From Chromobacterium rhizoryzae (lineage in GTDB: Bacteria; Pseudomonadota; Gammaproteobacteria; Burkholderiales; Chromobacteriaceae), in assembly GCF_020544465.1 (NCBI RefSeq), contig NZ_CP066126.1, positions 5,270,001-5,334,000 on the forward strand: a DNA stretch of 64,000 bases, read 5' to 3'. The notes under the pieces are model-generated. The model had not been told where the DNA came from. It did not search any database and saw only the letters and a program-made list of their open reading frames with translations. Shown here in pieces: positions 57,956 to 64,000 of this stretch; positions within the stretch are counted from its first letter, which is position 1, and every line of letters begins with the position of its first letter. Both the position numbers and the translations under genes were made by a program.

Positions 57956-59293
57956 ATGCAGACAATGGAAGAAACGGCGTGGAATCAACACGCTGCGCGC
58001 AGTGCGGCTTGCTTGCAACACCCTGAGACGGGCCAGCCGGCCTGGTGGGAGCGCCTGGCCACCGTGGGCGCGCCGCTCACCGAACGCCTGCCGGACGGCA
58101 GCGTATGCGTGACCTTTCTCTGGCGGGACCCCAACGGACCCGCCGCCCGTTCTCCGCTGGCCCGCGTCTACGTGGACGTCAATTCCGTCACCGATCACCA
58201 TCGCGCCCAGCCGCAGTCGCTGGCGCGGCTGGGCGACACCGACGTCTGGTGGTGGCAGACCGAGCTGCCGGCCAACTGGCGCGGCAGCTACGCCTATATT
58301 CCAGTCACCGCCGAGCAGGCTCCGCCGGCGCCGGACGCCGACGCGCGCGCCAGCCGGCTGCGCCACCGCCAATGGTGGCTGGACATCATGAGCCGGGCGG
58401 CGGCGGACCCGCTCAACCCCCGCGCCGGCTATGTCAGCAGCTGGGGCGCGCCCTTGTCCGCGCTGCATCTGGACGCGGCGCCGGACCAGCATGCCTGGCA
58501 AGCCTGGGATCTGCGCCGCCAGGGCGCGGACCCGGCGCGGCTGAGCGTGATCCAGTGGGACAGCGCGCGGCTGGGCAAGACGCGCAGGGTCTGGCTGTAC
58601 CAAACCGGCGCGCTGCCGGTCAAGGAGCGCGGCGAGCGGCCGCTGGCCATTTTGCTGGACGGCCAGCACTGGGCCGAGCGCATGCCGGTGTTCGCCGCGC
58701 TGGACGCGGACACCCGGCGAGGCCGGCTGCCGCCGGCGGTTTATCTCTTGGTGGACGTCATCGACAACCGGCATCGGGAGCAGGACCTGCCCTGCAACGC
58801 CGATTTCTGGCTGGCGCTGCAACAGGAACTGCTGCCGCAGGCGGAGCGCGTCGCGCCGTTCAGCGCGCGGCCGGAACGCACGGCGGTGGCGGGGCAGAGC
58901 TACGGCGGCCTGGCGGCGATGTTCGCCGGCCTGCGCTGGCCGGAGCGTTTCGGCTGCGTGCTCAGCCAGTCCGGCTCCTTCTGGTGGCCTTACGTGGAAC
59001 TGCACGAACGCGCCCGCGCCGTCAGCGAACGACGGCTGCCCGGCAGCCGCGGCCGGCTGACGGAGCAACTGGAGGCCGGCGAACTGCCGCCCGGACGGCT
59101 GCGGGTATATCAGGAAGTGGGCAGCCGCGAAGAAGTGATGCTGGACGTCAACGCCAGCCAGCGCGCGGCGCTGGAGCGCGCCGGCCATTGCGTGCGCTAC
59201 CAGGCGTTCGAAGGCGGCCACGACTGGCTGTGCTGGCGCGGCGGCCTGCTGGACGGACTGGCCTGGCTGTGGCGGGAGCCGGCGGAAGGTTGA
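57956..59293 (+). CDS. Enterochelin-esterase-like siderophore hydrolase (Fes type)
   Basis: A 445-residue cytoplasmic esterase. The N-terminal Fes-type domain (about 50-200, VTFLWRDPNG) precedes an alpha/beta hydrolase with nucleophile GQSYGG and catalytic His in FEGGHDWLCW. Such enzymes cut the ester backbone of ferric catecholate siderophores to free iron. AGGA lies before ATG 57956. Divergent from the receptor gene, sharing its Fur box. Confidence 0.9.
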   Translation: MQTMEETAWNQHAARSAACLQHPETGQPAWWERLATVGAPLTERLPDGSVCVTFLWRDPNGPAARSPLARVYVDVNSVTDHHRAQPQSLARLGDTDVWWWQTELPANWRGSYAYIPVTAEQAPPAPDADARASRLRHRQWWLDIMSRAAADPLNPRAGYVSSWGAPLSALHLDAAPDQHAWQAWDLRRQGADPARLSVIQWDSARLGKTRRVWLYQTGALPVKERGERPLAILLDGQHWAERMPVFAALDADTRRGRLPPAVYLLVDVIDNRHREQDLPCNADFWLALQQELLPQAERVAPFSARPERTAVAGQSYGGLAAMFAGLRWPERFGCVLSQSGSFWWPYVELHERARAVSERRLPGSRGRLTEQLEAGELPPGRLRVYQEVGSREEVMLDVNASQRAALERAGHCVRYQAFEGGHDWLCWRGGLLDGLAWLWREPAEG

Positions 59294-59322
59294 GCCGGCG
59301 GGAGGGGGCTGAACTCCGGTTC

Positions 59323-60153
59323 TCAAGCCCCGCGCGGAATCACCATCGGCGTATGGCTGACCGGATCGTCGATGATCAGGCAGCGCAGGCCGAACACCTG
59401 TTCGATCAAATCCGCGGTGACGATGTCGCGCGGCGCGCCCTCGGCCACGATGCGGCCGTCGCGCATCGCGATCAAATGGCTGGCGTAGCGACAGGCGTGG
59501 TTGATGTCGTGCAGCACCGCCACCAGCGTGCGGCCGCCGTCGCGGTTCAAGCGGCGGAACAACTCCAACAGCTCGATCTGATGCGCGATGTCCAGATAGG
59601 TGGTCGGCTCGTCCAGCAGCAGCAGCGGCGTTTGCTGCGCCAGCGCCATCGCCACCCACACCCGCTGGCGCTGGCCGCCGGACAATTCGTCCACCAGCCG
59701 GTCCGCCAGCGCGTCGGTGCCGGTGGCCGCCAGCGCCAGGCTCACCGCCTCCTCGTCCTCCCGGCTCCATTGCCGCAACAGGCTCTGATGCGGGTAGCGC
59801 CCGCGCGCCACCAGGTCCGCCACGGCGATGCCGTCCGGCGCCACCGCGCTTTGCGGCAGCAAGCCCAGCTGCCGCGCCACCGTCTTGGCCGGGAAACTGT
59901 GGATGTCGCGGCCGTCCAGGCACACCTGGCCGGACAGCGGCTTCAACAGCCGGCTCAGGCTGCGCAGCAAGGTGGATTTGCCGCAGCCGTTGGGGCCGAT
60001 GATCACGCTGAAGGAGCCGTCGGGGATCCGCACGTCCAACTGCTCGCAAATGGTGCGCTGGCGGTAGCCCAGCCGCAGGCGCTCGCCGCGCAGCCGCGGC
60101 AGGTCCGCGCCGGCCGCCGGCGCGGCGTCCAGTTTCAAATTCAGGGAAGTCAC
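59323..60153 (-). CDS. Ferric-siderophore ABC transporter ATP-binding protein (FepC type)
   Basis: A 276-residue ATPase: Walker A IIGPNGCGKSTLLRSL, signature LSGGQRQRVWVAMALAQ, Walker B LLLLDEPTTYLD, and the switch His in LHDINHACRYA. The start is GTG 60153, overlapping the permease stop as GTGA, so the two are coupled. It powers import of the iron complex. Confidence 0.93.
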   Translation of the reverse strand: MTSLNLKLDAAPAAGADLPRLRGERLRLGYRQRTICEQLDVRIPDGSFSVIIGPNGCGKSTLLRSLSRLLKPLSGQVCLDGRDIHSFPAKTVARQLGLLPQSAVAPDGIAVADLVARGRYPHQSLLRQWSREDEEAVSLALAATGTDALADRLVDELSGGQRQRVWVAMALAQQTPLLLLDEPTTYLDIAHQIELLELFRRLNRDGGRTLVAVLHDINHACRYASHLIAMRDGRIVAEGAPRDIVTADLIEQVFGLRCLIIDDPVSHTPMVIPRGA

Positions 60154-61193
60154 GGTTTTCGGGCTCCGGTTTGACGCAGCAACAGCCACAGCAGATACAG
60201 GCCGCCAATGCAGATGGTGACGACGCCCACCGGCAGCTGACGAGGATAGAAGAACTGCTGGGCGCCGTAATCCGCGGCCAGCAGCAAGAGCGCGCCGGTC
60301 CAGGCCGCGGTCAGCGGGCTGGTGGCCTGGGTGCGGCGCAGGCGCAGCGCGATTTGCGGCGCGGCCAGCGCGATGAAGGAAATCGGCCCGGCCGCGGCGG
60401 TGGCGGAAGCGATCAGCGCCACCCCCAGGCCCATCAGCCACAGCCGGGTGCGTTCCGCCGGCACGCCCAGCGCGCTGGCGCAGTCGTCGCCCATCTCCAG
60501 CAGGCGCATGCGCCGCTGCAGCGTCAGCGCCGCCGCCATCGCCAGCAGGCAGCACAGCGCGGAGGGCAGGCCCTTGTTCCAGGTCATGCCGTTGAGCGTG
60601 CCCGCCCCCCAGGTGGCCGCGCTCATCGCCGCCTCCAGGCTGGCGTTGATCAGCAGCCAGTGATTGAGCGCGCTCAGCATGGCGCTGACGGCGATGCCGA
60701 CGATGATCAGGCGGAAGCCGTGCGCGCCTTGCCGCCAGGCCAGCAGATACACCAGGCCGGCGGACAGCAGGCCGCCGGCCAGCGCGCCGCCGGCGATCTG
60801 GAAATGGCCGCCGTTGAACAGGGTGATCACCACCAGCGCGCCGGTATAGGCGCCGGTGTTGAAGCCCACCACGTCCGGGCTGCCCAGCGGGTTGCGGATC
60901 AAGGACTGGAAAATCGCGCCGCTCATGCCCAGCGCCGCGCCCACCACCAAGGCCATCAATACCCGCGGCAGCCGCCATTGCTGCACCACCGCCACCTCCA
61001 GCCGGCCGCCCTGGCCTTGCAAGGCCTGCCACACTTGTTCCAGGCTCATGGGCAAGGCGCCGGCGCGCAAGCTCATCGCCGCCAGCGCCGCGCAGGCGGC
61101 GGCCAACAGCAAACAGGTCCACAGCCCGCCCAGCGCCAGCCGGCCGTTGCAGCGGCCGTCCGGGCTGCCCCAGCTCAACACCGCCGGCTTCAC
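60150..61193 (-). CDS. Ferric-siderophore ABC permease (FecCD family, second subunit)
   Basis: A 347-residue membrane protein of the FecCD fold with about nine to ten helices. RNPLGSPDVVGFNTGA and the coupling-helix region AAGPISFIALAAPQIALRL are typical. The GTG start at 61193 overlaps the first permease's stop (GTGA). Confidence 0.92.
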   Translation of the reverse strand: MKPAVLSWGSPDGRCNGRLALGGLWTCLLLAAACAALAAMSLRAGALPMSLEQVWQALQGQGGRLEVAVVQQWRLPRVLMALVVGAALGMSGAIFQSLIRNPLGSPDVVGFNTGAYTGALVVITLFNGGHFQIAGGALAGGLLSAGLVYLLAWRQGAHGFRLIIVGIAVSAMLSALNHWLLINASLEAAMSAATWGAGTLNGMTWNKGLPSALCCLLAMAAALTLQRRMRLLEMGDDCASALGVPAERTRLWLMGLGVALIASATAAAGPISFIALAAPQIALRLRRTQATSPLTAAWTGALLLLAADYGAQQFFYPRQLPVGVVTICIGGLYLLWLLLRQTGARKP

Positions 61194-62227
61194 GAGCGGC
61201 CTCCGGGCGCGGCGTGGCGGCGCGCCAGCCAGATCAAGGCCGGCGCGCCGATGAAGGCGGTGACGATGGAGACTCGCAGCTCGCCCGGCGTCAGCAGGCG
61301 GCCGACGATGTCCGAGCTCAACAGCAGAATGGGGGCCAGCAGCAAGGTGAAGGGCAGGGTCCAGCGCAGATCGGCGCCGCCCAGCCAGCGGGCCAGATGG
61401 GGAATCATCAGGCCGATGAAGGCGATGGGGCCGGCCACGGCGGTGCTGGCGCCGCACAGCAGGGTGATGGCCAGCACCGCGCCGGCCTGGATCAGCAGCG
61501 GCCGGCCGCCCAGGCTCACCGCCAGATCGCTGCCCATGCCCAAAGTGTTCAAGGGCCGCGCCAGCAGCAGCGCCAGCAGGCCGCCGGCGGCGATGACCGG
61601 AGCCACCAGCGCCACCGGGGTCATGCTGCGCACGTCCAGCGTGCCGGCGTTCCAGTAGCGCAGCTGATTGAAGGCCAGCGGGTCCAGCAGGGTGATGGCG
61701 GTGGACAAGCCCATCAGCACCGCGCTGACGGCCACGCCGGCCAGCACGAAGCGCAGCGGGTCCATGCGGCGCCCGCGCGCGCCCACCGCGTACACCAGCA
61801 AGGTGGCGCCCAGCGCTCCGGCGGCGGCGCAGCCCAGATAGCCCAGCTGGCTGTCCACGCCCCAGGCCGCCACGCCCAGCACCATGGCGAAGCTGGCGCC
61901 GGCGTTGACGCCCAGCACGCCGGGGTCCGCCAGCGGATTGCGCGACAGCGCCTGGATCAGCGCGCCGGACAGGCCCAGCGCCGCGCCGGCCAGCAGGCCC
62001 AGCAGGGTGCGGGGCAAGCGGCCTTGCAGCACGATCACGCTGTCCGGATCGCCGCCGCCGTGCAGCAGGCTGCGCCATACGACGGAGGCCGGAATCGATT
62101 TGGCGCCCAGCATCAGGCTTAACAGGGCAATGGCCGCCAGCGCGGCCAGGCAGCACAGCAACAGAGTCAGGCGGCGGCTTGGCGGCGCCGTGGGCGCGAG
62201 CAGGGCCGAGGCGGGACGGATTGACAT
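61190..62227 (-). CDS. Ferric-siderophore ABC permease (FecCD family, first subunit)
   Basis: A 345-residue FecCD permease: RNPLADPGVLGVNAGASFAM and VAGPIAFIGLMIPHLARWLG. Start MSIRPASAL at 62227 is preferred over longer frames that cross the promoter. First gene of a three-gene operon with 4-nt overlaps; a Fur-like site lies directly upstream. No periplasmic binding-protein gene is in this operon. Confidence 0.92.
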   Translation of the reverse strand: MSIRPASALLAPTAPPSRRLTLLLCCLAALAAIALLSLMLGAKSIPASVVWRSLLHGGGDPDSVIVLQGRLPRTLLGLLAGAALGLSGALIQALSRNPLADPGVLGVNAGASFAMVLGVAAWGVDSQLGYLGCAAAGALGATLLVYAVGARGRRMDPLRFVLAGVAVSAVLMGLSTAITLLDPLAFNQLRYWNAGTLDVRSMTPVALVAPVIAAGGLLALLLARPLNTLGMGSDLAVSLGGRPLLIQAGAVLAITLLCGASTAVAGPIAFIGLMIPHLARWLGGADLRWTLPFTLLLAPILLLSSDIVGRLLTPGELRVSIVTAFIGAPALIWLARRHAAPGGRS

Positions 62228-62231
62228 GATC

Positions 62232-62251
62232 AAATGCAAATGATTCCTAAT
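62232..62251. promoter_or_regulatory. Fur-like site between permease operon and exporter
   Basis: AAATGCAAATGATTCCTAAT resembles the AAATGCAAATGATT form common before iron genes; the strict 7-1-7 match is only 9 of 14. It sits in the divergent promoter of the permease operon and the MFS gene. Confidence 0.45.
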
Positions 62252-62391
62252 ACAGACTGCTGATGTTACCATGCGGCATCCATAACGGAACACCATCTTG
62301 CCGGGCGCGCGCGGGAAGCAAACCACGCCGTCCGCCGGGCGCGCCGGCGCATGCCAAGCGGCCTCCACCCCTGTCGAGATAAAACTTTGTC

Positions 62392-63672
62392 ATGAAAAAG
62401 TCGCCTATCTTCGTTGATTTCAGCCTGCTCAGGCTCAACCCGCATTTCCGCTCCATCTTCATCGCCCGCATGATCTCGGTGTTCGCCTTCGGCATCCTGA
62501 TGGTGGCGGTGCCGGTGCAAATCCATCAGCTCACCGGCTCCACGCTGCAAGTGGGCGCGGCGATGGCGCTGGACGGCGTCGGCATGTTCGCCGGCCTGAT
62601 GTGCGGCGGCGTGCTGGCGGACCGCATGGACCGCCGCCGGCTGATCCTGCTGGGCCGCTCGCTGTGCGGCCTGGGCTTTCTGGCGCTGGCGCTCAACGGC
62701 TTCATGACCAACCCCTCGGTGCTGGCGCTCTACGTGGTGTCGGCCTGGGACGGTTTTTTCAGCGGCATCGGCATCACCTCGCTGATGGCGTCCATCCCGG
62801 TGCTGGTCGGCCGTGAAAACCTGCCGGCCGCCGGCGCGCTGAGCATGCTGACCATGCGCATCGGCGGCGTGCTGTCGCCCTTGCTGGGCGGCCTGATCAT
62901 CGCCGCCGTCGGGGTCAACTGGAACTATCTGCTGGCCGGCGTCGGCACCCTGGCCACCCTGATCCCGCTGACGCGTTTGCCGTCCTTGAAGCCGCAGGGC
63001 GGGGAGCCGGCGCACCCGCTGCGTTCCTTGCTGGAGGGTTTCCAGTTCCTGTGGCAGAACAAGGTGGTGGGCGCGGTGGTGGCGGTGGGCACGCTGCAAA
63101 CCCTGCTCAGCGCGGTGCGGGTGTTGTATCCCTCGCTGGCAGAGGACGGTTACGGCGGCGGCGCTTTCGAGGTGGGCCTGATGTATTCGGCGGTGCCCTT
63201 GGGCGCGATGATAGGCGCGTTCACCAGCGGTTGGGTGGGCGGTTTGAGCCGCCCCGGCGCGGTGATGTTGAGCTGCGTGCTGGCTTCGTCGCTGAGCATC
63301 GCCTCCTTGGGTCTGGTCCATCATCTGGCTTACGGCCTGCTGGCCTTGGCCTTGCTGGGTTATTTCGGTTCGATCGCGTCCTTGTTGCAGTTCACCTTGG
63401 TGCAGGGCAATACGCCGGATCATTTGCTGGGCCGGGTGAACAGCCTGTGGAACGCGCAGGATGTGGTGGGCGACGGTCTGGGCGCTTTGGGTCTGGGCGC
63501 GCTGGCGCGGGCCTTGGCGCCGTTGACGGCGGTGGGCTGGTTCGGCGCGGCGGCCGCGGCGGCCAGCCTGGCGATGTGCGGGGCTTTTGCTTCTTTGCGG
63601 CGTTTGGCCGGCGGCGCGGCCGCCGAGGTGGAGGCGGCCGGGGAGCCGGCGCGGCAGGGGGCGGGGTCCTAG
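62392..63672 (+). CDS. MFS exporter, EntS-like (siderophore export)
   Basis: A 426-residue, 12-helix-type MFS protein starting MKKSPIFVDFSLLRLNPHFR, closely recalling EntS, with GGVLADRMDRRRLILLGRSL as motif A. EntS pumps catecholate siderophore out of the cytoplasm. Its place opposite the siderophore import operon supports this. Its ribosome site is weak. Confidence 0.85.
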   Translation: MKKSPIFVDFSLLRLNPHFRSIFIARMISVFAFGILMVAVPVQIHQLTGSTLQVGAAMALDGVGMFAGLMCGGVLADRMDRRRLILLGRSLCGLGFLALALNGFMTNPSVLALYVVSAWDGFFSGIGITSLMASIPVLVGRENLPAAGALSMLTMRIGGVLSPLLGGLIIAAVGVNWNYLLAGVGTLATLIPLTRLPSLKPQGGEPAHPLRSLLEGFQFLWQNKVVGAVVAVGTLQTLLSAVRVLYPSLAEDGYGGGAFEVGLMYSAVPLGAMIGAFTSGWVGGLSRPGAVMLSCVLASSLSIASLGLVHHLAYGLLALALLGYFGSIASLLQFTLVQGNTPDHLLGRVNSLWNAQDVVGDGLGALGLGALARALAPLTAVGWFGAAAAAASLAMCGAFASLRRLAGGAAAEVEAAGEPARQGAGS

Positions 63673-64000
63673 CGCCAAGGGTTTGTGGATGCTGATGTGC
63701 TTGCAGGGCGGAAACCTCGGTTGGGGTTTTCGCCCTTTTTGCATCCTCTGATATGAAGCACTGCCGGGTGCGGGGCGTTTGAATCCGCTGCGCGGATATT
63801 GATTTAGGTGCCGCTTTCCGCGCTGACCGAGCGAGGCAAGCGCAGCGTCGCGAGGGAATAAGACGGGGAGGGGGCGGGCCGCCGCCCCCTTTCATCCCCC
63901 CTCGTCCCCCAGGGCGCGAAACCCGGAGCGCGCCCCGAGGGGACACCTGGGCGCTACACAAGGTGGTCTGCTCTCTTAAAAAAGATCCATGACTTGGCTA
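63673..64000. other. Region after the exporter to the window end
   Basis: After the terminator at 63706-63740 no gene is recognised. A C-rich/G-rich segment lies at about 63860-63945. Open frames here are low-complexity Pro/Arg shadows. Confidence 0.4.
63706..63740 (+). terminator. Terminator of the EntS-like gene
   Basis: GGGCGGAAACC (63706-63716) and GGTTTTCGCCC (63725-63735), one G-T pair, then TTTTT. Confidence 0.85.

Noticed and set aside
63392..63961. 189-residue minus-strand frame at the window end
   Set aside because: Pro/Arg low-complexity translation overlapping the EntS-like gene; no start signals.

Overview
The window is a dense, very GC-rich bacterial chromosome segment. Its features point to a Chromobacterium-like betaproteobacterium: type IV pilus regulators pilSR next to parC, hemA-prfA, secreted M4 and M28 proteases, a catecholate-type iron uptake locus, type III effector-like genes with a CesT chaperone, and many orphan family-3 periplasmic binding proteins. 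No phage, CRISPR array, rRNA operon or intact insertion sequence was seen. One tRNA (Ala, anticodon CGC) is present.

Layout. 0-5 kb: 3' end of an Ada-type alkyltransferase, a LysR regulator, a half-size DMT permease, ompR-envZ, and two small secreted Cys-containing proteins. 5-10 kb: two orphan binding proteins, a periplasmic broad-specificity racemase, a YdcH protein. 9.5-15 kb: pilR, pilS and parC in one minus-strand run with overlapping ends, then a GNAT gene. 15.5-19 kb: two exported zinc peptidases with a possible quorum-sensing operator. 19-26 kb: pdxH, hemA-prfA, a candidate small RNA, a GcvA-like regulator, an EmrB-like drug pump with its MarR repressor. 27-31 kb: metH and a small membrane protein. 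32-36 kb: a tandem duplication of lipoprotein genes, the second fused to a di-haem MauG-type peroxidase. 36-39 kb: a probable type III effector island (C58/YopT-like protease, a second effector with a possible permuted papain-like core, a CesT chaperone). 39-46 kb: GST, tRNA-Ala, AraC regulator diverging from a flavin monooxygenase, GMC oxidase, a YjhX/YjhQ-type pair, GNAT. 46-49 kb: a YadA-type trimeric autotransporter with a BamE-like partner lipoprotein. 49-56 kb: katG, ogt, an XRE/DUF2975 pair, Lrp regulator diverging from a PYROXD2-like flavoprotein. 55.7-63.7 kb: Fur-type iron uptake locus (TonB receptor, Fes-like esterase, FecCD permeases and ATPase, EntS-like exporter).

Threading through the window is a dispersed intergenic repeat of about 114-153 bp with inverted ends (AGARCCTGTT...) and a conserved central hairpin. 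I count four complete copies and about six decayed or internally deleted ones. Three genes end so that the A of their TGA stop is the first base of the repeat. This repeat, the effector island and the peroxidase fusion are the most novel-looking content.

All calls come from reading sequence and translated motifs by eye; no database search was run.
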